64,000 bases of DNA from Vibrio bivalvicida (GCF_001399455.2 NZ_LLEI02000017.1:1-64000); one strand, 5' to 3'; positions 23,962 through 33,702 are shown, counted from the stretch's first letter. Program-made: numbers and translations. Notes: a model not told the origin generated them from the letters alone.

Positions 23962-25671
23962 ATGTTAAGAGCGCTCTATTTAGTCATTATTGTCGTTTGT
24001 ATAGTGCCTACCCTACCAGGCTTGCTTGGTGTGTTGGTCTCTGCGCTCGGGTACATCCCCCCGATTGGCTTAAATCAGTTTTCCATTGATGGCTTTTCTG
24101 CTGTTTTTGAATGGGCTGGTGTTTGGCAGTCAATCGGGTTAACGGTATATAGCGCGATTTTGAGTAGCTACCTAGCCTGTTTGATCACTTTTGCCATTTT
24201 GCAATCTGCATGGAGGACTGCATTTTGGCGTAAGATTGAGTTGAGCTTATCTCCGCTACTCGCGATGCCTCACGTTGCATTTGCTATTGGTTTTGCTTTC
24301 TTGTTTGCGCCGACGGGAATGGGCGCGCGTATCCTACATGATATGTTTGGTTACAACCCTAACGGACAAACGGTCGATGACTTGGCGCTATTAGTCAAAG
24401 ACCCTTATGCAATGGGCTTAATTGTAATGTTGGCCATCAAAGAAGTCCCCTTCTTACTTCTGATGAGTATCCCCATTCTTCAGCAGTTAAATGTTGAACA
24501 GACTGAAAAAGTCAGTCACGCCATGGGCTATAGCTCGGCTCAAACTTGGTGGAAATGTCTTTTCCCTCAATGGTTTGCTAAGCTGCGCTTCCCTATGCTC
24601 GCGGTTATGGCTTACAGCTTATCTGTGGTTGACGTTGCCTTAATTGTTGGCCCTACCAATCCGCCAACATTTGCTGTATTGGTCTGGCAATGGTTCAATG
24701 ACCCAGATTTATCACTGCTTCCTCGCGCAGCAGCTGGTGCCGTTGTTTTATTCACAATAGCCACATTACTGATTGTTTTTGCTCGCTTGGTCGAATGGAC
24801 AGTCACCAAAGGTTTTAAGGCTTGGCAATATTCGGGTAGAAAGGGAGTCAATTTACCGGGAAAAAGCCTTTTCTCTGTAGTCGCAGGATTAACCTTAGCG
24901 ATAATTCCGCTATTGATTATTTGGAGTTTCGCTCAACGCTGGCGGTTCCCAGATCTCCTGCCATCCAAGTTTAGCCTTCGATTTTGGCAATATGAATGGC
25001 AAGGTATTTTAGCCACTCTAGAACAGAGTCTAGTCATCGCGCTTGTCTGTGCGACTGTGAGTTTGGTGTTAGCGTTGATCGCTCATGAATATCGTCTACG
25101 TTACCGTTGGCAGGTACCGGGGTATATCATCGCAATCCCTATGCTCATCCCACAATTGTCAGTTCTGTTTGGTGTGCAAATCGTGACTTTGTACTTAAAC
25201 AGCGAAGCGTATTTGTTTTGGGTATGCTGGGCTCACGTTTTTTTCGCTTTCCCATTCGTCTATCTATCACTTGATGGACCATGGCGCAGCTTTGACGACG
25301 GGCTTACGCGCGTTGCCCTTAGCTTAGGTAAGTCTCCGTTACAGGCTTGGATGAAAGTTAAACTGCCATTGCTATTACCTGCCATCGCGTTTGCTTGGGC
25401 TATAGGCATTAGTGTGAGTCTCGCTCAATACCTTCCGACTCTCGTGTTGGGAGCGGGACGTATCAGCACAATCACTACTGAAGCTGTCGCTTTATCCAGC
25501 GGCTTTGATCGTCGCGTCACTGCCATTTATGCTATTTGGCAAGCGATCTTACCACTGCTGTTTTTCTCATTTGCGATTCTACTTAGCCGACTACACGTTA
25601 AGTATCGCCGACTGACTATTAAAGGTTTACTACCAAATGAGTCTTTGTCTCGAAAACCTCGCCATCCGTAA
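23962..25671 (+). CDS. ynjC: ABC transporter permease YnjC (fused double permease)
   Basis: This 569-aa inner-membrane protein has about twelve membrane segments in two homologous halves. Each half carries a binding-protein-dependent transport motif that couples to the ATPase (SHAMGYSSAQTWWKCLFPQW in the first half and SLGKSPLQAWMKVKLPLLLP in the second). One polypeptide therefore supplies both permease subunits. It starts 9 nt after ynjB and overlaps ynjD by 35 nt. Confidence 0.92.
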   Translation: MLRALYLVIIVVCIVPTLPGLLGVLVSALGYIPPIGLNQFSIDGFSAVFEWAGVWQSIGLTVYSAILSSYLACLITFAILQSAWRTAFWRKIELSLSPLLAMPHVAFAIGFAFLFAPTGMGARILHDMFGYNPNGQTVDDLALLVKDPYAMGLIVMLAIKEVPFLLLMSIPILQQLNVEQTEKVSHAMGYSSAQTWWKCLFPQWFAKLRFPMLAVMAYSLSVVDVALIVGPTNPPTFAVLVWQWFNDPDLSLLPRAAAGAVVLFTIATLLIVFARLVEWTVTKGFKAWQYSGRKGVNLPGKSLFSVVAGLTLAIIPLLIIWSFAQRWRFPDLLPSKFSLRFWQYEWQGILATLEQSLVIALVCATVSLVLALIAHEYRLRYRWQVPGYIIAIPMLIPQLSVLFGVQIVTLYLNSEAYLFWVCWAHVFFAFPFVYLSLDGPWRSFDDGLTRVALSLGKSPLQAWMKVKLPLLLPAIAFAWAIGISVSLAQYLPTLVLGAGRISTITTEAVALSSGFDRRVTAIYAIWQAILPLLFFSFAILLSRLHVKYRRLTIKGLLPNESLSRKPRHP

Positions 25672-26284
25672 AACGAATGGTGACCCCCTTTTCTCTGATT
25701 TCAACCTGACCGTCGAGCCAGGAGAAATTGTCACTTTGATGGGCCCAAGTGGCTGTGGTAAATCAACCTTGCTTGATGCGATTGCTGGTCACTTGTCATC
25801 AGAATTTGATTACTCAGGCTCTATCACATTGAGCGAGCAACGCCTTGATAGACTGCCCGCACACAAACGTCAAGTTGGTATTCTATTTCAAGATGATTTG
25901 CTCTTTCCGCATCTAACTGTGTGGGAAAACCTTGCGTTTGCATTGCCCGACTCGATGAAAGGAGCACAAAGAAAATCAAGAGCGATGCAAGCATTAAAAA
26001 ACATCTCACTATCAAAACTCGCAGAGTCCTATCCAGACCAGATCTCTGGCGGTCAACGCGCTCGTATTGCCTTAACACGCATGCTACTAGCGAAACCCAA
26101 AGTCGCTTTATTAGATGAGCCTTACAGCAAGCTAGATAAGGAACTGAGAGAGCAATTCCGCGCTTGGGTTGTCGAGCAATTAAAACAGGCCAATATTCCA
26201 GCATTGATGGTCACTCATGATGACGAAGACATTCCATCAGATAGCCGCTGTATAACTTGGCCGTGGGAGACAAAACATGCTTGA
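25637..26284 (+). CDS. ynjD: ABC transporter ATP-binding protein YnjD
   Basis: This is the cytoplasmic ATPase of the Ynj importer, 215 aa. It has Walker A GPSGCGKST (about residue 36), Q-loop FQDDLLFP, signature ISGGQRAR, Walker B VALLDEP and a switch His in VTHDDED. The start overlaps the ynjC end by 35 nt, with AAAGG upstream. The stop overlaps ynjF by 8 nt, indicating translational coupling. Confidence 0.94.
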   Translation: MSLCLENLAIRKTNGDPLFSDFNLTVEPGEIVTLMGPSGCGKSTLLDAIAGHLSSEFDYSGSITLSEQRLDRLPAHKRQVGILFQDDLLFPHLTVWENLAFALPDSMKGAQRKSRAMQALKNISLSKLAESYPDQISGGQRARIALTRMLLAKPKVALLDEPYSKLDKELREQFRAWVVEQLKQANIPALMVTHDDEDIPSDSRCITWPWETKHA

Positions 26285-26891
26285 TCGTTTCAGTATCAAA
26301 GTTATTCGTTGGCCTTTAGCTCAGTCTGCCAAGCTATTTGATAAGCTAGGGGTCACTGCCAACCAGACAACACTGTTTGGCTTTGCCTTAGGCTGCCTTG
26401 CCTTTCCCGCTTTGATCGTAGAGCAATACACCTTAGCGCTGGCTTTTATAGTTCTCAATCGGATATGCGATGGCCTTGATGGCGCACTTGCACGTGTTCA
26501 AGGTATTTCGGATGCGGGGGGCTTTCTCGATATCAGCTTAGATTTTCTATTTTACTCGCTGATCCCATTTGGTTTTGTGCTCGCTAATCCAGAGCAAAAC
26601 GCCATTGCCGGGGCATTTCTGATTTTTTCTTTTATCGGAACGGGGACAAGTTTTTTAGCTTTTGCTGTAATGGCAGGAAAACGCGGCATCGACAACCCTG
26701 TCTATAAAAACAAGTCACTCTATTACATGAGTGGACTCACCGAAGGAACAGAGACAATTGGCTGCTTTATTTTGTTCTGCTTATTTCCACAACATTTTGC
26801 CTTGATTGCATTCGTCTTTGGTGCCGCATGCTGGTTTACAACCTTTACCCGTATCTATTCAGGCTTTCAGACATTAAATGAGGCGCCTTAG
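26277..26891 (+). CDS. ynjF: CDP-alcohol phosphatidyltransferase family protein YnjF
   Basis: This 204-aa membrane protein carries the CDP-alcohol phosphatidyltransferase signature (CDGLDGALARVQGISDAGGF, followed by LDISLD) near residues 64-88. The family transfers a phosphatidyl or phospho-alcohol group between CDP-alcohols and acceptors; the actual substrate of YnjF is unknown. Its overlap with ynjD suggests a lipid-related role for the whole operon. Compared with the E. coli ynjABCDEF order, ynjA and ynjE are absent here. The stop codon lies inside a strong hairpin. Confidence 0.9.
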   Translation: MLDRFSIKVIRWPLAQSAKLFDKLGVTANQTTLFGFALGCLAFPALIVEQYTLALAFIVLNRICDGLDGALARVQGISDAGGFLDISLDFLFYSLIPFGFVLANPEQNAIAGAFLIFSFIGTGTSFLAFAVMAGKRGIDNPVYKNKSLYYMSGLTEGTETIGCFILFCLFPQHFALIAFVFGAACWFTTFTRIYSGFQTLNEAP

Positions 26892-26900
26892 CGCCTCATT
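26879..26900. terminator. Bidirectional hairpin between ynjF and the Tad operon
   Basis: TGAGGCGC-CTTA-GCGCCTCA forms a stable hairpin that overlaps the ynjF stop and lies just past the end of the convergent OmpA-like gene. T tracts are short (ATTTAC on plus), so it is a moderate terminator for both convergent operons. Confidence 0.65.
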
Positions 26901-26906
26901 TACTAC

Positions 26907-27536
26907 CTATAAAGTGACTTCGACACGGCGATTTTTTTCACGCCCTTGTGAAGTGGCATTACTCGCCTTAGGCTTTGTTTCGCCTTTCGAATCAATCTGA
27001 GTATTATCTAGCCCTTGATCTATTAAATAAGCCTCTACGCTGCCTGCACGCTTTAAACCCAACTGAAAGTTATACTCCTGTGGTCCTGTACTATCAGTAT
27101 GTCCGGTCAAAACAAACTCATTGTTTGATGACCCTGCGATTTGAATAATACGATCAAGGATTTTCTTCGACACCGGCGTTAGGTTCGCGCGGTCAAAGTC
27201 AAAATAAACACTCGCTAACACATCCCCAGACTGACCTGAAATAAACTGGCCATTATTTACTAGATACTCGGCACAACCTCGCTCTAGCTCAAACTGACTA
27301 GCGAAGCGGTCGACAAAATGGCGAGTATCTAGGTCTGTTGCTTCAGTTTGCACCTGATACATAATTCCTGCATTAGGAATAACAGAAACAGGCGTACCAG
27401 ACTCAACCTGAATATAAGTCGCGCCCGATTGAGTTCCACATACTTGCTCAAAGACAATATTGGCGTCATTGGCTAATACTGTAGAGCTCCCAACTAGAGC
27501 CGAAACAATAAAGAGTTTGTTGAATTTAAAAATCAT
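26907..27536 (-). CDS. OmpA-family peptidoglycan-binding protein of the Tad locus
   Basis: This 209-aa exported protein has a signal peptide (cleavage near VLA, residue 22) and a C-terminal OmpA domain (about residues 108-209). The domain shows YFDFDRANLTP, LTGHTDSTG and GREKNRRVE, which bind peptidoglycan. It overlaps the tadG stop by 4 nt and is last in the Tad operon. It probably anchors the pilus machine or its secretin to the cell wall, which is inference from position. Confidence 0.88.
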   Translation of the reverse strand: MIFKFNKLFIVSALVGSSTVLANDANIVFEQVCGTQSGATYIQVESGTPVSVIPNAGIMYQVQTEATDLDTRHFVDRFASQFELERGCAEYLVNNGQFISGQSGDVLASVYFDFDRANLTPVSKKILDRIIQIAGSSNNEFVLTGHTDSTGPQEYNFQLGLKRAGSVEAYLIDQGLDNTQIDSKGETKPKASNATSQGREKNRRVEVTL

Positions 27537-28816
27537 TTTAAGTGTCCGATTTCTTCTGAAATTAGGTTGAGGATGATGTCTAAGAGTTCATCAGGATTAG
27601 CAGCGTCGTAGACATTTTCTTCACCAACACATTGAGTTAAGGGGTTTTTTCCAACGTTATAGCCAAATCCGATTAAAGCAATTTGGAATGTCACAGGTCG
27701 ATTATCAGAAGTTTTGCGGCTATTTAACTCTGCACGTATATCTTCACAAAGGCCCTGGTTAATGAGTGCTTTGGTTGGGACTGGTTCACGACTACTCATA
27801 GGGCCATGATTGCCGTTTTTATCATCGCCATCAGATAAAATAACCATAAGCTGACGCGGGTTAGGATCTGATAACTGGTCAAAATACTGTGCTGACTTGA
27901 TAATCCCTTGGTAAGAAGCGGTTGCACCGCCTGGACGAAACTTTTTCATCTCGGATCTTAGTTGATCGAACTTATCGACAAATGAGACATTCTTATAGCT
28001 CATCCCAAAATTTCTATACAATTCGTGAGCACACACCATATCTTTGTCAGATGCTCGGCTATCACGCCAGCGCTGTACCGTTTTGTACGCATCGAGTTTG
28101 TAATTTCGGCCTCGCTTTTTATAGTAGAGTTCATCAACATAAGGAAGTGGACTCTTACTTCTCCACCCACAAGACAAGTTATCCTTGGGCCGCGCAGTAA
28201 ACTCGGCATAAGGTACCAGTGAAACCTTGTTATTGATTTCTTGTATTCCTTGGTATGTTTCAAGTTCATCAAGCACATCATTAATGATATCTCTTACACG
28301 TATATACTTAGGTTTACCCTTCCATGATTCGCGCATGGACCCCGAATAGTCCATCACAAATGAAATATCAATGCTGTCACCTTGGTACTTACGCGCTGTA
28401 GCAGCGTGCGCCACATCATAGCTGTCACCAAAACCGACAAACTCCTGTGTGGGTAACCAAGCATCTTGGTTAATGGACACTTCTAACGAATACTGTGAGT
28501 ATCGGTTGGCGCCATCACAGTCGAGGTTGTTGGAAACATGACATTCACTTCTCCCTATCTTGGTAATGGAGATATCCGAATCAGGGATATACGCGCTAAT
28601 ATAGTCTTTAGCTAAACTTTTGTTTTCACTTGTGTTTTGGCTATTCTTAGCAGCCAGAGCCAACGCTGCTGCTTCAGTTGCATCGCCTAAACGAGCTTTG
28701 GTTTGCAGTGCACGTGAACCATCAATGGCGAGTGTGAAAAATCCCCACATCCCTGGAATGATCAAAGCAAATAATAACGCAGCGTGCCCGCTTTGTTTTG
28801 TTCTAGAACTGCGCAT
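27533..28816 (-). CDS. tadG: TadG-like pilus protein with von Willebrand A domain
   Basis: This 427-aa protein has an N-terminal pseudopilin-like hydrophobic segment (HAALLFALIIPGMWGFF) and a large exported region with a von Willebrand A domain. The metal-site motif is DYSGSMRES near residue 156, with later MVILSDGDDKNG. TadG proteins with such domains are proposed tip or adhesion components of Tad machines. Unlike TadE and TadF, the position after the processing Gly lacks the conserved Glu (GHAALLF), which is common for TadG. It lies between tadF and the OmpA gene. Confidence 0.88.
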   Translation of the reverse strand: MRSSRTKQSGHAALLFALIIPGMWGFFTLAIDGSRALQTKARLGDATEAAALALAAKNSQNTSENKSLAKDYISAYIPDSDISITKIGRSECHVSNNLDCDGANRYSQYSLEVSINQDAWLPTQEFVGFGDSYDVAHAATARKYQGDSIDISFVMDYSGSMRESWKGKPKYIRVRDIINDVLDELETYQGIQEINNKVSLVPYAEFTARPKDNLSCGWRSKSPLPYVDELYYKKRGRNYKLDAYKTVQRWRDSRASDKDMVCAHELYRNFGMSYKNVSFVDKFDQLRSEMKKFRPGGATASYQGIIKSAQYFDQLSDPNPRQLMVILSDGDDKNGNHGPMSSREPVPTKALINQGLCEDIRAELNSRKTSDNRPVTFQIALIGFGYNVGKNPLTQCVGEENVYDAANPDELLDIILNLISEEIGHLK

Positions 28817-28818
28817 GA

Positions 28819-29358
28819 TTACCGCCCCATCATCAAAGAGGATGATTGTATGGTGGTAAATTCTTCGTCAAACAAAGGTCCCGCCCAATTGTCGGTTTCA
28901 TAACATAATGTCACCCGGTATAAGGTTGCTCGACGTCCCCATGAGGTCACCATTGAGAGCCCTTCTTGCTGAGAGATAGTTTGTCCAAGTGAGCATCCCT
29001 TTCCTTTCGAAATTAGAGTCACAGAAGGCTTACCGTTGAGGTCAAATTTAAGCAACTCAAACTCTCCACCAACGTTGTTTGCCTGATAACTGCCCATGGT
29101 TCTTTGCATAGAACCTGTAGCAATCTGGTAGATATCAGTGACCATCTTGTTATCGATATCGAAATTGTCTTTGCCATAGAACTGAGTACGCTCTTTAATC
29201 ACATTGACCAAGGAGTAAGAAAGCCGATCTAACTTGCCTTGCACCGAGAGCTTAACGATGATATCAGCGGTAAAGATCAATATGGTGGAGAACACAACCC
29301 CCAGCAATGCAAACTCAATAGAGAACACCCCACGCTGGCTAGATTTTGAATTGATCAC
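28819..29358 (-). CDS. tadF: Tad pseudopilin TadF
   Basis: This 179-aa minor pilin has a prepilin-type leader (SSQRG) followed by VFSIEFALLGVVFS, so the Glu is at mature position 5 as required for processing by TadV. Two Cys in the C-terminal part (GKGCSLG, VTLCYE) may form a disulfide. The start overlaps the tadE end by 20 nt. TadE and TadF are needed for Flp pilus assembly. Confidence 0.87.
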   Translation of the reverse strand: MINSKSSQRGVFSIEFALLGVVFSTILIFTADIIVKLSVQGKLDRLSYSLVNVIKERTQFYGKDNFDIDNKMVTDIYQIATGSMQRTMGSYQANNVGGEFELLKFDLNGKPSVTLISKGKGCSLGQTISQQEGLSMVTSWGRRATLYRVTLCYETDNWAGPLFDEEFTTIQSSSLMMGR

Positions 29359-29869
29359 GCTCGAACTCCTGAATTACAACAACTTCTCTTGTCAGGCTAC
29401 TGCTCGCCCGCATAAAAATAGCGAGCATTGGCGTGTAGTCATAATTGACTCTGTATATCGCAAGTGCGCTATCTGTCGGGTTTCCGCACTCCACTTCGCT
29501 GTGATTTTCATTCTGGGTACATGTGTCATCGTTCGATCCACCATAGCGACCTAGCTCTTCAATCGAAGCAAAGTAATGTACTGTAAGTCTGTACTTGTCA
29601 GGGTCAATGATATTGCCTAACACACCCGCCTGCTCACGAATGATTCGTTTGAACTCCGTCATAAACTGCGTTTGCTGTGAGCTACGGCTCGCCATCGTAT
29701 TTGTCGTCTTGGCACGACGTGAAGCTTCCGCTATCGCGAGATCATTAGCAGAAGAAACATAGGCCAGATAACCCATTTCAGCCCAAAGCATAATCATTAA
29801 GAAAAAAGCCATAAAGCCGAGTCCAAATTCGATAGAGGCAACGCCATGTTGTTTACGTCGATTTATCAT
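29339..29869 (-). CDS. tadE: Tad pseudopilin TadE
   Basis: This 176-aa minor pilin has a short basic leader (MINRRKQHG) and the processing context G-VASIEFGLGF with Glu at mature position 5. A single membrane segment and a periplasmic domain with two Cys (DDTCTQ, EVECGN) follow. It lies 3 nt after tadD and overlaps tadF. Confidence 0.88.
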   Translation of the reverse strand: MINRRKQHGVASIEFGLGFMAFFLMIMLWAEMGYLAYVSSANDLAIAEASRRAKTTNTMASRSSQQTQFMTEFKRIIREQAGVLGNIIDPDKYRLTVHYFASIEELGRYGGSNDDTCTQNENHSEVECGNPTDSALAIYRVNYDYTPMLAIFMRASSSLTREVVVIQEFERDQFKI

Positions 29870-29872
29870 GGC

Positions 29873-30607
29873 TTAAGACTCAAAGTACGCGCTGTTAAAG
29901 CCGTCAGCACGGATTGAACTAATGATTTTCTGCGCCTGTTCACGCTCATATTTGTCTTCGAGCAACTGTTGAGCTTGCTCAATATCACCTAATTTCACCA
30001 ACACAATGACCAAGTTAGCCTCAGTTTTGCTATCTTTTGGATTAGACTGATAAGCAGAAAGTAGTAAGTTGTAACTGCGTTTATATTGACCCTGAACTAA
30101 ATACAAGGTCGCGAGATTATTTTTAACCACATCATCGACATAAAACAGCCTTCTCGCGTCAACGAAGTGTCGTTCCGCCACCTCAAGTTTCCCTTCCACC
30201 GCGGCTAATACTCCAGCAAGGTTGTGAGCTTCACCACTCTTTGGGTTTAGCGACAGAGCCGTCGAAACATTCTCCACTGACTGTTCGATATTGCCTAAAT
30301 GGAAATGCGCTTTAGCCAATATAAGATAAACATCAAATCCTTTTGATTTTTCGGTAAGTTGACTGATAACAAAAATGGCAGACTCATGGTCTTCCGTATC
30401 CAAATATGTACGAGCTAGTTTTATACGGGTTTCAACACTTTCACGTTCGCGTAGCGCTTGCTTATAAAATTCAATCAGCTTTTCCTGATTGTTTGCCTCG
30501 ATATACATCTGCTCTTTATTAGCATTAATCACCGAATTAGGGCTAGAGGGCTGGATGGTCGCACAACCGCTCAACAATAAAGTAGCTAACAGCATCAATT
30601 TATACAT
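29873..30607 (-). CDS. tadD: TadD tetratricopeptide lipoprotein
   Basis: This 244-aa lipoprotein (lipobox LLSGC, Cys about residue 15) is built of tetratricopeptide repeats, for example SVENVSTALSLNPKSGEAHN and NNLATLYLVQGQYKRSYNLL. TadD acts as a pilotin-like assembly factor in Tad systems. It overlaps the tadC stop by 8 nt. Confidence 0.9.
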   Translation of the reverse strand: MYKLMLLATLLLSGCATIQPSSPNSVINANKEQMYIEANNQEKLIEFYKQALRERESVETRIKLARTYLDTEDHESAIFVISQLTEKSKGFDVYLILAKAHFHLGNIEQSVENVSTALSLNPKSGEAHNLAGVLAAVEGKLEVAERHFVDARRLFYVDDVVKNNLATLYLVQGQYKRSYNLLLSAYQSNPKDSKTEANLVIVLVKLGDIEQAQQLLEDKYEREQAQKIISSIRADGFNSAYFES

Positions 30608-31490
30608 GGTCCATAAACCTCATTACGGCAGGTGCTAAGATGATCACCACAATCGGCATCATGATAAAAACAATCAGCGGCAGAGACATTTTTGCGGCGA
30701 GCTTACCGATACGCTCTTCAGCTGCGAGCATATTGACGTCACGGATGTCAGATGCAAGTGTGGTTAACACTTGATAAATAGACGAGCCATATTGCAGGCT
30801 TTGCTTTAATGTCATGACAAAGCTGCGAATTTCTGATGTCGGTAACTTTTCATACAGCTCGTCTAGCGCCCTTTCAAGGCTGACAATTTGTGCGCGGTCA
30901 TCCAATTTAGCGAGCAACGAGGCAAGCTCTTTATCAAATGCTCTTAGTTCTAGAGATAGATATTTAATGGTCGCCTCGAGCGTCATTCCGGTTTGAACGC
31001 AAATTGCCATCAGATCGAGTAAATAGGGTAACTGTCCAGAAATACGTTGTCGGCGCGCCCTCTTTCTTGCCGCGAGTAACGAGTCTGGAAAAATAATACA
31101 GGTGACGAACCAAACAGCCATTGCCGCGACCATTTGCGACGATGCTATTGAATACATATTGGCTAACAAGTAGATAAGAAAAATACCTAGTACTGATACG
31201 CCATACTTAAAATGCATGTAGTACTTAGCAAAATTTTGATTGTGTAGACCTGCCTCCTCTAATTTCTCCTTAATCTCACCTTCCTGTGAAGAAAATGAAG
31301 AAGTTAGCTTTTCAAGTGCCTGTACTAGGTGGCTATCCGTATCGGTTTGCTTTTCTTGGTCGTCATCAATCAAGGCATAGATTTTTAGCATCTTCCGCCG
31401 CTTAGCCGTACTCCATACCTGATAGCTGACAATCGCGATACCTAGAGTGATAAGGATAAGAGTTACAAAGATGAGCAAATGAGCTGACAT
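30600..31490 (-). CDS. tadC: Tad inner-membrane platform protein TadC
   Basis: This is a GspF-type platform protein. The domain shows LPYLLDLMAICVQTGMTLE and LKQSLQYGSSIYQVLTTLA, with membrane segments at both ends. I prefer the ATG at 31490, whose A is shared with the tadB stop (TAATG) and which has AGGAG 10 nt upstream; this gives 296 aa. An in-frame start 30 nt further upstream would add ten residues. With TadB it forms the inner-membrane assembly core. Confidence 0.9.
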   Translation of the reverse strand: MSAHLLIFVTLILITLGIAIVSYQVWSTAKRRKMLKIYALIDDDQEKQTDTDSHLVQALEKLTSSFSSQEGEIKEKLEEAGLHNQNFAKYYMHFKYGVSVLGIFLIYLLANMYSIASSQMVAAMAVWFVTCIIFPDSLLAARKRARRQRISGQLPYLLDLMAICVQTGMTLEATIKYLSLELRAFDKELASLLAKLDDRAQIVSLERALDELYEKLPTSEIRSFVMTLKQSLQYGSSIYQVLTTLASDIRDVNMLAAEERIGKLAAKMSLPLIVFIMMPIVVIILAPAVMRFMDHV

Positions 31491-32416
31491 TATCTTTGGG
31501 CTCCTCTCATCAAACTCCAAATGATAAACAGCCCAATAAACTCACTGCTAATCAAGTAATAAAGAATAGGTTTACCTTCAGGATCAAATAGCAAAAATTC
31601 GAAATTATCAGGGCTGACAAACTGCAACATTAACAACACAGAAAAAGGGATAACCGCGACAATCTTTGCCGACATGCGTGCTTCCGCGGTCAGGGCATAC
31701 TTTTTTTTCTCTATCGCCCGAGCATCGAACATCAATCGGTTTAAACGTGCAATGACATCTTTCAATTGCCCTCCACGCTGCATATTGGCGCGCAACGTGA
31801 TAACGAAAAAATAGAAAGAAGGATAAGGAAAGCGATCGCAAGATTTACGAAACACGTTGTCCGGTGTTTCGCCGAGCTGAAGCCTTTCTCCCATGTGCTT
31901 AAACTCACTACCAACTTCACCTTGTAGCGTTCGACCTACATAGATGATGGCATGCATAATACTTTCACCTGAGCTCACCGCACTCGATAGCATGTTCAGT
32001 GCGTCAGGAAAGGCACTTTCAAACGCTTGACGCTGACGCTTTTGCAACCATAAATACCCAAGCATCCAACCGAGAACCAAGACACTTGAAGCAACTGAGA
32101 CCAAGTTTGCCTGCAAATACTTGTTATTCAGTATCATAGCAACGGTGACTAAAACAAGGCTGTACACAAGCAGTTTCACCTCTGGCATTTTGCCTAACTG
32201 ACGTTTCACGTTTTTGCTTCGTGCTTTTAGTTTGTCGACAAAAGTTTTGTCAGAAAGCGCTTTAAGGTCAACGGCTTGCTGAGCCTCATCAATAGAGCAA
32301 GCCCTTAAAGAGCGGTTTGCTTCTTCCAAGTAGTCGTTTTTTTGTTCGCTATTTGTTGGCCAAAACACCACTAGCAAAGCTACACCACCTAGAATTAAGG
32401 CTAACCAGTAAATCAT
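31490..32416 (-). CDS. tadB: Tad inner-membrane platform protein TadB
   Basis: This 308-aa GspF-domain protein has an N-terminal membrane segment, two central segments, the core FPDALNMLSSAVSSGESIMHA and RANMQRGGQLKDVIARLN, and a C-terminal segment. It overlaps tadA by 4 nt (ATGA) and tadC by 1 nt, so translation is tightly coupled. Confidence 0.92.
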   Translation of the reverse strand: MIYWLALILGGVALLVVFWPTNSEQKNDYLEEANRSLRACSIDEAQQAVDLKALSDKTFVDKLKARSKNVKRQLGKMPEVKLLVYSLVLVTVAMILNNKYLQANLVSVASSVLVLGWMLGYLWLQKRQRQAFESAFPDALNMLSSAVSSGESIMHAIIYVGRTLQGEVGSEFKHMGERLQLGETPDNVFRKSCDRFPYPSFYFFVITLRANMQRGGQLKDVIARLNRLMFDARAIEKKKYALTAEARMSAKIVAVIPFSVLLMLQFVSPDNFEFLLFDPEGKPILYYLISSEFIGLFIIWSLMRGAQR

Positions 32417-33702
32417 ACAGGGGCACCAACATTAAAAGCATCCGTTAGCTGTTGTTCCAACCCAAAGTACTTGGCTTTTTCGACTAAAACTGAACGTTGC
32501 ATAAGGCCAGCGGTAACAAACTTACCGTGAATTTTTCCGTTTTCGTTCGCCACTGACGCAGGTTGAAAGCGGAATAGTTCTTCAAGTACAACATTCGAAC
32601 CTTCAATCCCAACCACTTCAGTGATGCTCATCACTTTACGGCTACCGTCGTGCAAGCGACTAATTTGCACCACAAGATCGACTGCACTCACAATTGCTCT
32701 GCGAACCGCCTCTAATGGCAAGCTGTTGGTCGCCATCATTACCATGGATTCCACCCTTGCCAGCGCATCTCGTGGAGTGTTGGCATGCAGGGTAGACATA
32801 GAACCATCGTGCCCTGTATTCATTGCTTGAAGCATTTCAAACGCTTCTGCACCACGACATTCACCAACAATGATTCGATCAGGACGCATACGCAGTGAGT
32901 TAATCACCAAGTCACGCTGACTAATCGCACCAGAACCTTCAATACCAGCCATTCGAGTTTCCAATCGTACTACATGAGGCTGCAACAGTTTCAGTTCCGC
33001 TGCATCTTCGATAGTGACAATTCGCTCTTTTTCCGAGACATATTGTGACAACGCATTAAGCATAGTTGTCTTACCGGAGCCTGTACCGCCAGAGATGAGG
33101 ATGTTGAGCCTACAACGTGCTGCAATCATTAAAATACGCGCCATCTCTGCGCTCATGGCACCAAACTCGACCAGTTCAGAAAGCTCTATTGTTTGTTTCT
33201 TAAACTTACGAATAGAGATAGAAGTACCGTCGATTGCTATGGGGGGAATTACGATATTAACGCGGCTTCCATCAGGTAGACGAGCATCACAAGTTGGCGA
33301 AGATTCATCAACACGTCTGCCAACTCGGCTCGCAATACGTTTAGCGATTTGCTGTAACTGCCCTTCATCGATAAAGGAAATATTCGCTTGTTCTACCAAA
33401 CCATGTCGCTCAATAAAGATGTGGTCACAACCATTGATCATGATGTCACTGATCGACTCATCTTCCATTAGAGGTTGCAAAGGCCCAAGTCCGTGCAATT
33501 CATCGACAAGCCCTTTGACATATTCACGACGGATAACACTGGCAACCGAAAACCCTAGCTTGTCGATCAACATATCGACAGCGTTAGAAAGCTGAAGCGT
33601 CAATGCATCTTTAGACACACTTTGCACCACTTCTGCATCTAGCGCTTCGAAAATCTGTTTACGAATCTCTATATAAGCTGACTTATTGATCTTAACGTCC
33701 AT
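32413..33702 (-). CDS. tadA: Tad pilus assembly ATPase TadA (CpaF)
   Basis: This is the hexameric ATPase that powers Flp pilus extension and retraction in Tad systems. The 429-aa product has Walker A GGTGSGKT (residue 205 on), the Asp box (RIVTIEDAAELKL), Walker B (RPDRIIVGECRGAEAF) and the His box (GSMSTLHANTP). The start overlaps the tadZ stop by 1 nt (TAATG). Confidence 0.96.
   Translation of the reverse strand: MDVKINKSAYIEIRKQIFEALDAEVVQSVSKDALTLQLSNAVDMLIDKLGFSVASVIRREYVKGLVDELHGLGPLQPLMEDESISDIMINGCDHIFIERHGLVEQANISFIDEGQLQQIAKRIASRVGRRVDESSPTCDARLPDGSRVNIVIPPIAIDGTSISIRKFKKQTIELSELVEFGAMSAEMARILMIAARCRLNILISGGTGSGKTTMLNALSQYVSEKERIVTIEDAAELKLLQPHVVRLETRMAGIEGSGAISQRDLVINSLRMRPDRIIVGECRGAEAFEMLQAMNTGHDGSMSTLHANTPRDALARVESMVMMATNSLPLEAVRRAIVSAVDLVVQISRLHDGSRKVMSITEVVGIEGSNVVLEELFRFQPASVANENGKIHGKFVTAGLMQRSVLVEKAKYFGLEQQLTDAFNVGAPV

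Noticed and set aside
23962..25671. Gene fusion artefact in ynjC
   Set aside because: The doubled permease is the normal architecture of YnjC; both halves keep coupling loops.
32621..33595. Long plus-strand frames opposite tadA
   Set aside because: The opposite strand carries a fully conserved ATPase with all motifs; the Ser-rich translations are typical antisense shadows.
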